Shown: positions 36,817 to 46,228 of the stretch, piece after piece
How positions within the stretch are numbered: the stretch's first letter is position 1
How the letters are laid out: every line of letters begins with the position of its first letter
Assembly: GCA_023053545.1 (NCBI GenBank)
Contig: JAKZAN010000066.1
Span: 62,001-126,000 of the forward strand
From: Lepidurus packardi
Taxonomy: Eukaryota; Arthropoda; Branchiopoda; Notostraca; Triopsidae
DNA length: 64,000 nt
Direction of reading: 5' to 3'
Translations under genes and position numbers: made by a program
Notes under the pieces: generated by a model
Databases searched by the model: none
Told to the model about the DNA's origin: nothing
What the model saw: only the letters and a program-made list of their open reading frames with translations

Positions 36817-37233
36817 ATGAGAAAGTTGTTGTTTATATTGCCGATTTTTGTGCTGCTGGCAGCCTGCCAAAAACCCGTTAAATCTGAAGATTTGGCTAAA
36901 CTTAGTGGGTATTGGGAAATTGAAACTGTTGTTTTTCCGGACGGAAATCACAAGGATTATAAAGTGAATGAAACAATCGATCACTTTGTATTGAATAGCA
37001 ATAAAGGCAGTCGGCGAAAGGTCAAGCCCCAATTTGATGGCAAGTATATCGACAGCGGAGCCTCAGAAAATGTAGAAATCATTTTTAAAGATGACAAAGC
37101 AATTATGCAATACCAAACGCCTTATGCCAAATGGAGCGAAGAAATTATTTCTGTAGACGCTGAACGATTGGTTATTAAGAATAATGATGTCGAGTATCAT
37201 TATAAAAAACACATTCCATTCAATATCAAATAA
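36817..37233 (+). CDS. Small lipoprotein, lipocalin-like
   Basis: 138 residues. Signal peptide with lipobox (FVLLAACQKP). The mature part (LSGYWEIETVVFPDGNHKDYKVN ... KAIMQYQTPYAKWSEEIISV) has the strand pattern of short lipocalin-like or DUF4488-type proteins. Stop at 37233 is directly followed by the ATG of the DUF721 gene, so the two are coupled. Function unknown. Confidence 0.72.
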   Translation: MRKLLFILPIFVLLAACQKPVKSEDLAKLSGYWEIETVVFPDGNHKDYKVNETIDHFVLNSNKGSRRKVKPQFDGKYIDSGASENVEIIFKDDKAIMQYQTPYAKWSEEIISVDAERLVIKNNDVEYHYKKHIPFNIK

Positions 37234-37530
37234 ATGGCAAAGCGACTCAATCACGAAAGTCCAGTTGGTGATATTTTAAGAGAAATTATCCAAAACAACA
37301 AATTGCAGCCTGGAATGGATCAGATTTCCGTGGCAGATGCCTGGCGCACCTTAATGGGAAATGGCGTAAACAGCTATACGAAAAACGTGATGATGAAAGG
37401 CAGTACACTTTATGTGGAATTAACGTCAGCCGTCTTACGACAAGAACTTACTTATGGAAAAGAAAAGATAATCAAAATGATCAACGAGGAATTGCGGCGC
37501 GATGTCGTGAAAGACGTGGTTTTAAGGTAA
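37234..37530 (+). CDS. DUF721 (DciA-like) protein
   Basis: 98 residues. HESPVGDILREIIQNNKLQPG and VADAWRTLMGNGVNSYTKNV ... LRQELTYGKEKIIKMINEEL show the DUF721 domain. In other phyla this domain is the core of DciA, a loader of the replicative helicase DnaB; this short form has only the KH-like domain. Starts at the base after the upstream stop and ends at a bidirectional terminator. Confidence 0.82.
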   Translation: MAKRLNHESPVGDILREIIQNNKLQPGMDQISVADAWRTLMGNGVNSYTKNVMMKGSTLYVELTSAVLRQELTYGKEKIIKMINEELRRDVVKDVVLR

Positions 37531-37531
37531 A

Positions 37532-37563
37532 AAGAAAGCCCATTCATTTGAATGGGCTTTTTT
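37532..37563. terminator. Bidirectional terminator between DUF721 and ndk
   Basis: aaagcccattca/tgaatgggcttt perfect stem, A and T runs at both ends. Confidence 0.9.
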
Positions 37564-37582
37564 TATATAAGTCAAATTCTGA

Positions 37583-38002
37583 TTAGAATTGCTCTCTTCC
37601 TGCAAAGTGAAATGCGCTTTCAATCGCAGCATTCTCATCACTATCAGATCCGTGAACAGCGTTCTCACCAATTGATGTTGCGTATTTTTTTCGGATTGTA
37701 CCTTCCGCAGCATCAGCTGGATTTGTAGCGCCAATTAATGTTCTGAAATCCTCTACCGCATTTTCTTTTTCCAAGATTGCAGCTACAATTGGACCTCTTG
37801 ACATGAACTCAACCAATTCTCCGTAGAATGGACGAGCGCTGTGTACTGCATAAAATGCCTGAGCATCAGCAATAGTCATTTGCGTCAATTTTAGAGCAAC
37901 GATTTTAAAACCGCCTTCAGCAATCATATTTAATATCCCTCCGATGTGTCCGTTTTCAACAGCATCAGGCTTAATCATTGTAAATGTTCTATTAGTAGCC
38001 AT
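37583..38002 (-). CDS. ndk: Nucleoside diphosphate kinase
   Basis: 139 residues. [19 protein letters not shown] at the start, [14 protein letters not shown], and the active-site [12 protein letters not shown] with the phospho-His. Balances NTP pools by phosphate transfer from ATP. A tacttttg -7 box lies at 38032-38025, 22 bp upstream of the ATG. Monocistronic. Confidence 0.97.
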   Translation of the reverse strand: MATNRTFTMIKPDAVENGHIGGILNMIAEGGFKIVALKLTQMTIADAQAFYAVHSARPFYGELVEFMSRGPIVAAILEKENAVEDFRTLIGATNPADAAEGTIRKKYATSIGENAVHGSDSDENAAIESAFHFAGREQF

Positions 38003-38097
38003 TTTTTATTTTTTAAATTGGGTGCAAAAGTAAGGTTTAACAGCGGAATATAAAAGTGAAACCAATACCTATTTTTTATTTTTGATTGTAAATGGAA

Positions 38098-39687
38098 CTA
38101 TTCCAGTACAATTACACTGAACTCTTGCGCTAAAGGCTCAAGTTTTGAAAATAATTGGGCGATCAATCCCGTTCCATTTGATAAATAAAACTCGGAAAAA
38201 TTTGCCTGTCGCTCTTGCAAGCTGCCATTTGGAAACAAAGAGTGATGCAAAGCCAAAACCCTTCCAATTTCTGTAGCATACTTTCTTTTTTCTGCTCGCA
38301 AAAGACGCTTTTCAAGATTTTCTAAACCTTTTATTTGTTTGGTTTCTTGTGCTTTTACGGCGCCTTCGAAAGAACGATCTGTATGTATTGCCATTTCATG
38401 CATTTTCGCAAATTGTTCTTGCAATGCTTTTTTCTGGTCAGAAAAATCAATTTTAAATTGCGATAGTTGCTGCGCTGTGTGCGCTTGTAAATCAGATGCA
38501 GACTTGAATAGATCACGCCATTGCAAATTCAATTTATCGGCTTTTGAAGCTTGTTTCTCAGTCGCCAATAAAACACTGTTCCTAAGCAAAAGGATCGGAA
38601 ATACAACATTCGAAGCGTCAAAAAACGACTTTAATTCTAGCCAATAAGCTAGTTCTCCGCCACCGCCAATGTAACATAGATTCGGTAAAATTACTTCCTG
38701 GTATAAGGGCCTCGTAATAACATTTGGACTAAATCGCTCTGGATTAGACGCTAATTCCGACATCATTTCTGCCGGAGCAAAAGACAAGTTAGTATTGTGA
38801 ATTGCATATCGTTCACCATCAAAAATAATCCGTTCTCGTAGTCCGTCTTTCAAGTAGAACAAGTTAATTTCACGTGGGTTTACTTGTATTTTATAATCTG
38901 CTAAAGACTCAATTGCTGCGGAAACATGCTGAAAAGAAACGTTTTGTTCCAATTCTGATTTAATGAATGGAACGAATAACTTCTTCAGTTCCAAACTATC
39001 GCCATCAATAATTACCAATCCATAAGAACCAAAAAGTTCGTTCGCTAAATACCGTGTCGCATCTGCTAAATTATTATGACTTACATAAGTATTTGCAAAC
39101 AAATTTGACAATTCTTCGGCATTTTTTCCAATGCCCAATTCGCTTTTAAAGATCTCCGAAACAGCCGCTAATCCTTCGGTTGAAAGGCGGCCAACCGCAC
39201 CGCTGCTTTCTTTTGACCATTTAAATTTCTTTCCTTGAAAATTGAAATAATTTATTTCGTCAAAATCATGATCTTCTGTAGCCATCCAATAAACAGGCAC
39301 AAAATGTTGATCTGGGTAAGACTCTGCTAACTGCGTGGTGAGTTTAATTGTGGAAATGATTTTGTACAAAAAATACAAAGGTCCCGTAAAGAGGTTCAGC
39401 TGATGACCGGTTGTTATCGTAAAGGCATTTTCTGCAGCCAAAAGCGCGATGTTGCGTTTCGTGCTAACTGATGCATTAGTTTTTTGATATTGCGATTGCA
39501 ATTCGTTTACCAAGACCTTACGGTTTCCATTAAAGTTGGCCCGCTTTTCGGCAATTTGACTTCCAAAATTTTCAAGCGTTGGAAAACGATTGTAAAACTT
39601 GTAAAGACTGGATTTCTGATTGAGATAATCAACCATTAAAGGCGTGAAATATCCAGTGTCTTGATAGCGAATACAGTCCTTTGGCAT
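38098..39687 (-). CDS. bshC: BshC, putative cysteine ligase of bacillithiol synthesis
   Basis: 529 residues, the usual length. Seen: NRKVLVNELQSQY, FTITTGHQLNLFTGPLYFLYKIISTIKLT (Rossmann start), VPVYWMATEDHDFDEINYF, NLCYIGGGGELAYWLELK, and a helical coiled-coil segment about 400-470. BshC joins cysteine to GlcN-malate in the last step of bacillithiol, the low-molecular-weight thiol of many Bacteroidota and Firmicutes. bshA and bshB are not in the window. Confidence 0.93.
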   Translation of the reverse strand: MPKDCIRYQDTGYFTPLMVDYLNQKSSLYKFYNRFPTLENFGSQIAEKRANFNGNRKVLVNELQSQYQKTNASVSTKRNIALLAAENAFTITTGHQLNLFTGPLYFLYKIISTIKLTTQLAESYPDQHFVPVYWMATEDHDFDEINYFNFQGKKFKWSKESSGAVGRLSTEGLAAVSEIFKSELGIGKNAEELSNLFANTYVSHNNLADATRYLANELFGSYGLVIIDGDSLELKKLFVPFIKSELEQNVSFQHVSAAIESLADYKIQVNPREINLFYLKDGLRERIIFDGERYAIHNTNLSFAPAEMMSELASNPERFSPNVITRPLYQEVILPNLCYIGGGGELAYWLELKSFFDASNVVFPILLLRNSVLLATEKQASKADKLNLQWRDLFKSASDLQAHTAQQLSQFKIDFSDQKKALQEQFAKMHEMAIHTDRSFEGAVKAQETKQIKGLENLEKRLLRAEKRKYATEIGRVLALHHSLFPNGSLQERQANFSEFYLSNGTGLIAQLFSKLEPLAQEFSVIVLE

Positions 39688-39771
39688 TAGTCGATTTGTT
39701 TTTGGTAAAATTAAGAAATTTAAAGAGATTCACACTACATGTTTACTTTGCACTTTCAGCATTTAAATCCT

Positions 39772-39779
39772 TATTTTTG
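39772..39779 (+). promoter_or_regulatory. -7 box of the radical SAM gene
   Basis: tatttttg fits TAnnTTTG; a tttg at 39747-39750 lies 21 bp upstream, close to the 19-bp optimum. The GTG start is 14 bp downstream, which supports that start. Confidence 0.5.
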
Positions 39780-39793
39780 TCAAAAATCTGCTC

Positions 39794-41986
39794 GTGCAAA
39801 AAGCTTTGCTCATAACACCGCCGTTCACACAACTGAATACGCCTTATCCAGCAACTGCCTATATAAAGGGGTTTCTGAATACAAAAGGAATTGAGAGCTT
39901 TCAGGCAGATCTCGGAATCGAAGTGATATTGGCGATGTTTTCTAGCGCAGGGCTGCACAAAATATTTCAACATGCTGCCGTTTTTCATCCGTTTGCAAAT
40001 GAGAATAGCAGCCGAATTTTCGCCTTACAAGATGATTACACCAATACAATCGACGCTGTAATTGCATTTCTACAAGGCAAAAATCCAACGTTGGCACTTC
40101 AAATTTGCCAGGAAGATTACCTGCCAGAAGCGTCGCGGTTCAGCCAGTTGGAAGAGTTAGATTGGGCATTTGGCAGTATGGGGACGCAAGACAAAGCAAA
40201 ACATCTTGCTACTTTATACCTCGAAGACATTTCGGATTTTATCGTTCAAGAAGTGGATCCAAATTTTGGCTTTAGCCGATATGCAGAACGTCTTGGCCGC
40301 TCCGCAAATTCTTTCGACGAGTTATATGCTGAGTTAAATGGCAAATTATCATACATAGATCATATTCTACTGGAAATTTTAGCGGAGCGGATTCGAATAG
40401 TTAATCCGCAAATCGTCCTGCTTTCAGTGCCTTTTCCGGGTAATTTATACGCATCTTTCCGATGTGCGCAGTACATCAAAAAAAATCATCCAAATATTAA
40501 AATTGCAATGGGTGGTGGTTTTCCCAATACGGAATTACGGTCACTTTCTGATGCGCGGGTTTTTGAATTCTTCGATTTTATTACGCTCGATGACGGCGAA
40601 ACGCCAGTCGAAAATTTGTTCCAATTTCTTGCTGGATCCCGAACAATAGACAAACTCAAAAGAACGTTCGCCTTGATTGATTCGGAAGTGGTGTATTGCA
40701 ACGGCTCTGAACAAGCAGATTACAAACAGTCTGAAACCGGGACACCAGATTATTCAGATTTATTGCTCGATAAATACATCTCCGTAATCGAAATCGTAAA
40801 TCCTATGCACCGCATGTGGAGTGACGGGCGATGGAACAAACTCACAATGGCACACGGCTGCTATTGGGGCAAATGCACGTTTTGTGACATCTCGCTCGAT
40901 TACATTAAAATATACGAACCAATTGCAGCAAACCTGCTCTGCGATCGGATGGAAGAAATGATGCTGCAAACAGGTCAAAACGGCTTTCATTTTGTAGATG
41001 AAGCTGCCCCGCCAGCCCTGATGCGCGCTCTTGCATTGGAAATCCTGCGTCGTAAAATATCAATAACATGGTGGACAAATATTCGTTTTGAGAAGGCGTT
41101 TACCAGCGATTTGTGCTTATTATTAAAAGCTTCTGGCTGCATTGCGGTTTCAGGCGGACTCGAAGTAGCGTCAGACAGACTGCTGAAATTAATCGACAAA
41201 GGCGTTACCGTGGAGCAAGTCGCGCGAGTGAACAGAAATTTCACAGAAGCAGGCATAATGGTGCACGCTTATCTAATGTATGGCTACCCAACGCAAACAA
41301 TTCAAGAAACAATCGACAGTCTCGAAATGGTACGTCAATTGTTTGAAGCAGGAATTCTGCAATCGGGTTTTTGGCACCAGTTTGCAATGACGGCACACAG
41401 TCCCGTTGGACTCGATCCGAAAAGTTATGGCGTTACGAAAAATACAGAATCAATCGGCACATTCGCAAACAACGACATTGCCTTTACAGATGAAACGGGG
41501 ATTGATCATGAGCAATTCAGTTTTGGCCTAAAAAAATCACTCTACAATTTCATGCACGGCATTTGCCTCGATTATCCGCTGGACGACTGGTTCGATTTCA
41601 AGATTCCACAAACTACAATCGATCCCGATTTTATTTTTAATGCGCTGGAAGAACCAGAATCATTTGCCATTAAACCATCAGCAAAAGCAGTCTGGATAGG
41701 AGGGAAACCGCTTGTTTCCCATTATACCAAAACGAAAAAACAACAATCTTGGCAAATGAGTAAATTGCTTTTTCACACCAAAAAAGATTCAGTCGAAGTC
41801 AATCTTGAAACTGAAGTTGCTTCTTGGCTAGTTGAAATGCTGCAAAAAATTGCCGTCGCTGAAGCAAAATTGCTCACTTTAGGCCAAATAAAAACCGACT
41901 ACGAGAGCCGGTTTGAAGATTTTGAATTGTTCTGGTTTTCAAAACCAGTCAAAACTTTAAGGGAAAACGGATTGCTTATTCTCTAA
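39794..41986 (+). CDS. B12-binding-domain radical SAM protein
   Basis: 730 residues, GTG start (MQKALLITPPFTQLNTPYPA). N-terminal half resembles a cobalamin-binding Rossmann domain (VLLSVPFPGNLYASFRCAQYIKK; IAMGGGFPNTELRSL; DFITLDDGETPVENL). The radical SAM core begins about residue 350: HGCYWGKCTFCDISLDYI places the cluster cysteines at 356, 361 and 364, spacing CX4CX2C in place of the usual CX3CX2C. Later motifs HFVDEAAPPALM, ISGGLEV-type VSGGLEVASDRLLKL and YLMYGYPTQT fit the fold. Substrate unknown; no precursor peptide or partner enzyme is adjacent. Ends four bases inside the convergent rimO. Confidence 0.85.
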   Translation: MQKALLITPPFTQLNTPYPATAYIKGFLNTKGIESFQADLGIEVILAMFSSAGLHKIFQHAAVFHPFANENSSRIFALQDDYTNTIDAVIAFLQGKNPTLALQICQEDYLPEASRFSQLEELDWAFGSMGTQDKAKHLATLYLEDISDFIVQEVDPNFGFSRYAERLGRSANSFDELYAELNGKLSYIDHILLEILAERIRIVNPQIVLLSVPFPGNLYASFRCAQYIKKNHPNIKIAMGGGFPNTELRSLSDARVFEFFDFITLDDGETPVENLFQFLAGSRTIDKLKRTFALIDSEVVYCNGSEQADYKQSETGTPDYSDLLLDKYISVIEIVNPMHRMWSDGRWNKLTMAHGCYWGKCTFCDISLDYIKIYEPIAANLLCDRMEEMMLQTGQNGFHFVDEAAPPALMRALALEILRRKISITWWTNIRFEKAFTSDLCLLLKASGCIAVSGGLEVASDRLLKLIDKGVTVEQVARVNRNFTEAGIMVHAYLMYGYPTQTIQETIDSLEMVRQLFEAGILQSGFWHQFAMTAHSPVGLDPKSYGVTKNTESIGTFANNDIAFTDETGIDHEQFSFGLKKSLYNFMHGICLDYPLDDWFDFKIPQTTIDPDFIFNALEEPESFAIKPSAKAVWIGGKPLVSHYTKTKKQQSWQMSKLLFHTKKDSVEVNLETEVASWLVEMLQKIAVAEAKLLTLGQIKTDYESRFEDFELFWFSKPVKTLRENGLLIL

Positions 41987-43299
41987 ACAATCGCTTCACC
42001 ATATAAATCAAATTCTGTTGCTTCAATAATTTTAACATTCACAAATTCGCCTGTTTTCAAATATTGTTTGGTAGCATCAATCAACACTTCATTGTCAACA
42101 TCTGGACTGTCAAATTCAGTACGTCCCACAAAATGTCCGCCTTCTTTTCGGTCGATAATGCATCGGTATACTTGGCCTACTTTCTCCTGATTCAAATCCC
42201 ATGAAATTTGCGATTGCAGTTCCATTATCTCGTTCGCACGCGCCTGTTTCACATCTGCAGGAACATCATCTTCCAACAAATAAGCGTGTGTATTTTCTTC
42301 ATGCGAATAAGCAAAACAGCCCATTCTATCAAATTTCATCTCCTGAACCCAATCCTTCAAAATATTGAAATCTTCTTGGGTTTCGCCAGGATAACCCACA
42401 ATTAGCGTAGTTCGAATTGCAATTCCAGGCACAGCTTCGCGGAATTCTTTCAACAATTTCGTTGTTTTCTCTTGCGTAGTACCGCGGCGCATCGATTTCA
42501 AAATATTATCTGAAATGTGCTGCAACGGAATATCAATATAATTGCAAATTTTCGGCTCACGCTTCATAATTTCCAGAACATCCATCGGAAATCCAGACGG
42601 AAAAGCATAATGCAACCGAATCCATTCAATGCCTTCCACTTTCACTAAAGCTTCCAAAAGTTCGCCTAAGTTTCGTTTTTTATACAAATCAAGACCATAA
42701 TAAGTCAAATCTTGGGCAATCAAAATCAGTTCTTTAACCCCATTTTTAGCCAATCCTTCTGCTTCTTTCACCAATTTTTCGATGGTTTGCGAAACATGCT
42801 TGCCCCGCATCAACGGAATTGCGCAAAAACTACACGGACGGTCGCAACCCTCGGCAATTTTCAAATAAGCATAATTTTTTGGTGTCGTCGTCAAACGCTC
42901 GCCCAATAGTTCGTGCTTATAATCTGCACCCAATGCCTTCAACAACAAAGGCAATTCGGTTGTTCCAAAATACTGGTCCACATTTGGGATTTCTTTTTCC
43001 AAATCAGGTCTGTAACGCTCAGATAGACAGCCTGTAACAAAAACCTTATCCACTAAACCACGTTCCTTTTTATCTGCATATTCCAAAATCATATTCACAG
43101 ATTCGGCCTTTGCATTGTCAATAAAACCGCAGGTATTAATCACCACAATGTTGCCTTCCTCAGCTTCTGGCGCCTCGTGCTGCACGTCCTTTCCGCTCGC
43201 ACGCAACTGACCCATAAGCACTTCACTGTCATACACGTTTTTGGAACAACCCAGCGTAATTACGTTTATCTTATTCTTTTTTAAGGACTTAGTTCTCAT
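41983..43299 (-). CDS. rimO: RimO, ribosomal protein S12 methylthiotransferase
   Basis: 438 residues. N-terminal UPF0004 domain with TLGCSKNVYDSEVLMGQL, NTCGFIDNAKAES and VTGCLSERY supplying the second cluster cysteines; radical SAM CxxxCxxC in IAEGCDRPCSFCAIPLMRGKHVS; C-terminal TRAM domain (YRCIIDRKEGGHFVGRTEFDSPDVDNEV). It methylthiolates an Asp of S12. A taattttg -7 box is just upstream of the ATG. Single gene, convergent with the radical SAM gene and overlapping it by four bases. Confidence 0.95.
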   Translation of the reverse strand: MRTKSLKKNKINVITLGCSKNVYDSEVLMGQLRASGKDVQHEAPEAEEGNIVVINTCGFIDNAKAESVNMILEYADKKERGLVDKVFVTGCLSERYRPDLEKEIPNVDQYFGTTELPLLLKALGADYKHELLGERLTTTPKNYAYLKIAEGCDRPCSFCAIPLMRGKHVSQTIEKLVKEAEGLAKNGVKELILIAQDLTYYGLDLYKKRNLGELLEALVKVEGIEWIRLHYAFPSGFPMDVLEIMKREPKICNYIDIPLQHISDNILKSMRRGTTQEKTTKLLKEFREAVPGIAIRTTLIVGYPGETQEDFNILKDWVQEMKFDRMGCFAYSHEENTHAYLLEDDVPADVKQARANEIMELQSQISWDLNQEKVGQVYRCIIDRKEGGHFVGRTEFDSPDVDNEVLIDATKQYLKTGEFVNVKIIEATEFDLYGEAIV

Positions 43300-43369
43300 T
43301 GATTTCTAATTTGGGGTGCAAAATTACGCTTTTAAACGGCAAATTAACTGCATTTGATTATATTTTTTA

Positions 43370-43471
43370 GGAGCTATTTCCAGCTGTCCGCTATATCTTT
43401 TGTGCCACAAAATTCCCAATATATTGGACTTCTACAGAAGGCACAAAAGGATGCCGCTTCCATCTGGGCTA
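43370..43471 (+). repeat. Dispersed hairpin element, copy B
   Basis: ggagctatttccagctgtcc then CTTTTGTGCC (43397-43406) pairing perfectly with GGCACAAAAG (43440-43449), then gatgccgcttccatctgggc ending near 43471. Outer arms match copies A and C; the stem sequence differs but stays fully paired. Confidence 0.75.
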
Positions 43472-43504
43472 AAAAAAATCCGCTTCGATAACAAAAGCGG
43501 ATTA
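43471..43504 (-). terminator. Terminator of the OMPP1-like gene
   Basis: Minus strand aatccgctt/aagcggatt stem with a T run, 22 bp after the stop at 43526. Confidence 0.8.
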
Positions 43505-43525
43505 AATATCATCATTAAAAAAAAG

Positions 43526-45022
43526 CTACAAATCAAATAAAAAGGTAGCGGATATGTTATTATTAATTGTGCTTAGGTTTGGTGCACTTACTAATCCTTG
43601 GCTAAAAATCCCTGGCTGGCTATTTCGCTTGGAATAAGCATAAGCCAAATCAACTTTCATATTGCTAAATGCATATCCAATTCCGCCACTATATCCAGTC
43701 AGATCTCCCATAACAGCTTTGTTTTTATAAGGACTTTGCTCGAATCTATAACCAGCACGCAAGCTGTATTGCTTAATGCGTTTTTCGGCACCAATTCTCA
43801 AGTCGATACTTTGGTCTAGCTGCTCTGAGATTACTTTGTTCACACCTCGGAAGTAGTTGTCGTCTACCGGACGGTATTTTGTGTTGCCATAGTTTCGCGC
43901 GCCTACATCAACGCTTACCAAGCCAGATCTTCCAATAACATACGCGAAACTAGAAGTAAGTTTCGAAGGGGTTTGCAACGTATAGGGTTGAAAAGCAATC
44001 GTAACGTTCGGGTCAACCCGAACCGTGTTCGTTTGGTCTGCAACACGAGAAGAAACATTTTGTCGCACTTCGTCTGTTAAGTTGTACCATGTTGGCGATT
44101 CATAAGATAAACCCACACGCAATGCTGAAGTCACCTTGGAAATCAAGCCCATCTGAAGGGAGATTCCGTTTCCAAGTGTATGCAAATCGTTGTTAAAACG
44201 AACTTGCTGCAAACCAATGTTGGGATTGTTCGCATTGCTTTCATAAAAAGATTGTGATCTCCTCAAGTCGGTAAAATGCGTGTTGATGTTAAATCCTAAA
44301 TAAAGTTTGTCCTTATATTGTGTCGCTCCATTAAAAACCAATTTTCCATTATAGCCAGAGGATACCACATTGTTTTCCTGATAATAATTGCCGCCTTGAG
44401 GCACGTTGCTCAAATATGTCGCATTGCTTTGGCCGGTATTAAGCGGGTTAATCACATAGGCATTATACCCCAAATACGCTTGCGATTCCGCAAATGTCAA
44501 ATTTTCATAATAATTGTTATCCAATGTCGCCAATGTTACACCGCCATTTTGATTGGCATAACTTAAAAAATAATTAGCAACAGAATTCGCAGAATTTATT
44601 CCGGCCGAATATTGATTGTTGCTAAAATTGGTCGTATTGTCATAATTAATGGCAACGGCGAACTTTTTCCAAGGATTTTCAGAATGATCTGCCGTAAAAA
44701 CAAAAACCGCACCCGCTTGATTCAAATCGAAGGCATTGTTGTTACTATTGGTTCGGGTTCCAAAATAATTTGACCTATTGGCGGTGTTATAACTCTGTAA
44801 AGTAGCACCAACTTGATTCGTCGCGAATACCGCCGAACCTGCTGGATTTATCCCAATAGCAGAAAGGTCGCCACCCAATGCACCAAACGCCCCAGACATC
44901 GCCGTGAAACGTGCAGTCCCTTGCAAATCCGGCACCGCATAACGAACTGCGTCGGAAATGTCTTGTGCTTGAATTTGCAAAGTTGCGAAAGCAATTAAAA
45001 CTGTATAAACTATTTTCTTCAT
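43526..45022 (-). CDS. Outer-membrane barrel of the OMPP1/FadL/TodX type
   Basis: 498 residues from the ATG at 45022 (MKKIVYTVLIAFATLQIQAQD); the longer frame from 45046 puts eight unlikely residues before the signal peptide. After the signal the sequence GTARFTAMSGAFGALGGDLSAIGINPAGSAVF is the typical start of FadL/PorV-like barrels in Bacteroidota. Many beta-strands follow, and the C-terminus NNNISATFLFDL ends in an aromatic-hydrophobic strand. Substrate unknown. Its own terminator follows; the repeat-rich lipoprotein gene lies upstream by 57 bp. Confidence 0.8.
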   Translation of the reverse strand: MKKIVYTVLIAFATLQIQAQDISDAVRYAVPDLQGTARFTAMSGAFGALGGDLSAIGINPAGSAVFATNQVGATLQSYNTANRSNYFGTRTNSNNNAFDLNQAGAVFVFTADHSENPWKKFAVAINYDNTTNFSNNQYSAGINSANSVANYFLSYANQNGGVTLATLDNNYYENLTFAESQAYLGYNAYVINPLNTGQSNATYLSNVPQGGNYYQENNVVSSGYNGKLVFNGATQYKDKLYLGFNINTHFTDLRRSQSFYESNANNPNIGLQQVRFNNDLHTLGNGISLQMGLISKVTSALRVGLSYESPTWYNLTDEVRQNVSSRVADQTNTVRVDPNVTIAFQPYTLQTPSKLTSSFAYVIGRSGLVSVDVGARNYGNTKYRPVDDNYFRGVNKVISEQLDQSIDLRIGAEKRIKQYSLRAGYRFEQSPYKNKAVMGDLTGYSGGIGYAFSNMKVDLAYAYSKRNSQPGIFSQGLVSAPNLSTINNNISATFLFDL

Positions 45023-45078
45023 TGCATTTATATTAGAATGTACCAATCGATTACGTTGTATACTATAGATTAACCAAA

Positions 45079-46128
45079 CTACCTGCGTCCGCCGCCGCCG
45101 CTTCTAGTGCCACCGCCAAAACTGCCGCCACTACTTTGATAAGATCGGGTCCCACCATTCGAAGGTGAATTATACGAGCGCGTTGGAACAGAATTCTGTT
45201 GTGGTCTAACAGTATTGTCGTTGTTATAGTTTGGTCTCACGCCACCAGTTTCAGGACGGGTATTCCAATTATTAGAAGTGTTTGTTCGCGTACCTGAATT
45301 TGAATAAGTGTTTGTTCTTGTACCTGAATTTGAATACGTGTTTGTTCTGGTGCCACCGTATTCTGGACGCACAGTATTACTGCTTTCTTGTCTTGTGTTG
45401 CCAAAACGGATTGGTCTCGTTCCGCCCATGCTTGCGTCTGATCTTGTCCCAATTACAGCGCCTCTGTATGCACGAGACCCTCTGATTCCGTCGTTATAAT
45501 TTGCACCGCGACGGCCATTATTGTAAGCGTAATTTCCGTAGAAACCGTTATTATAGCCATAATATCCGCCATAATAGTTGTTCCAGCCCCAGCCATTATA
45601 AAACGGACTATTCCATCCGTTGCCATACCAAGAGTTCCAGCCCAATCCCCAAGAAGGACCATACCAGGAATTCCAACCTAGACCCCAAGAAGGACCGTAC
45701 CAAGAATTCCAACCCAGACCCCAAGAAGGACCATACCAATTATTCCACATTCCTGATCCCCAATTATTGCCATAAACGTTCACAGTAATATGGTCAGATG
45801 AGCTGCCCCATCCACCATTTCCAGCGCTTGAGTAGGCATTCGCATCCGAATTTGTATTCTGGCCTGCAGAAGAATAATTTTCAACGTCAGTAAAAGTTTC
45901 TGGATTTTGTAAAGAACTGAAATAGTTTTTATAACTGCTCGCATTGTTCGAAGATGCAGTGCTGTTAGTTCGCGTTCGGTTCTCACCATGATCCACATCG
46001 CCATAAATGCCATCGCGGTCATAGTATGATGTGTTTTGGTATGAACCACAAGAAGCGGCCGAAAACGCCGCTATTCCTAGTATAAAATATAAGGAGAATT
46101 TAGAAGAAGGCGATAAAATAGTTTTCAT
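45079..46128 (-). CDS. Repeat-rich surface lipoprotein
   Basis: 349 residues. Lipobox in FSAASCGSYQ (Cys about 27). Residues about 128-168 hold three copies of the 12-residue unit WYGPSWGLGWNS, coded by almost identical 36-bp repeats (45632-45739). A Gly/Tyr/Asn-rich stretch follows (NNYYGGYYGYNNGFYGNYAYNN), then 10-residue repeats of TNTYSNSGTR type, and a Gly/Arg/Ser tail (GGGTRSGGGGRR). Low complexity suggests a flexible envelope protein; no enzyme domain. Function unknown. Confidence 0.72.
   Translation of the reverse strand: MKTILSPSSKFSLYFILGIAAFSAASCGSYQNTSYYDRDGIYGDVDHGENRTRTNSTASSNNASSYKNYFSSLQNPETFTDVENYSSAGQNTNSDANAYSSAGNGGWGSSSDHITVNVYGNNWGSGMWNNWYGPSWGLGWNSWYGPSWGLGWNSWYGPSWGLGWNSWYGNGWNSPFYNGWGWNNYYGGYYGYNNGFYGNYAYNNGRRGANYNDGIRGSRAYRGAVIGTRSDASMGGTRPIRFGNTRQESSNTVRPEYGGTRTNTYSNSGTRTNTYSNSGTRTNTSNNWNTRPETGGVRPNYNNDNTVRPQQNSVPTRSYNSPSNGGTRSYQSSGGSFGGGTRSGGGGRR
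45632..45739 (-). repeat. 36-bp coding tandem repeat, three copies
   Basis: Units 45632-45667, 45668-45703 and 45704-45739; the second and third differ at only a few bases, the first at a few more. Encodes WYGPSWGLGWNS. In-frame, so copy-number change would alter length without breaking the gene. Confidence 0.85.
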
Positions 46129-46228
46129 ATCGATAGCAGTTTTTATTGTCGGACATTACAAAAATAGTTAGTTTTGCCAAACATATTAGTAAAAAGTTAA
46201 AAACAATTTTTGTGCCAAAATATTGATT

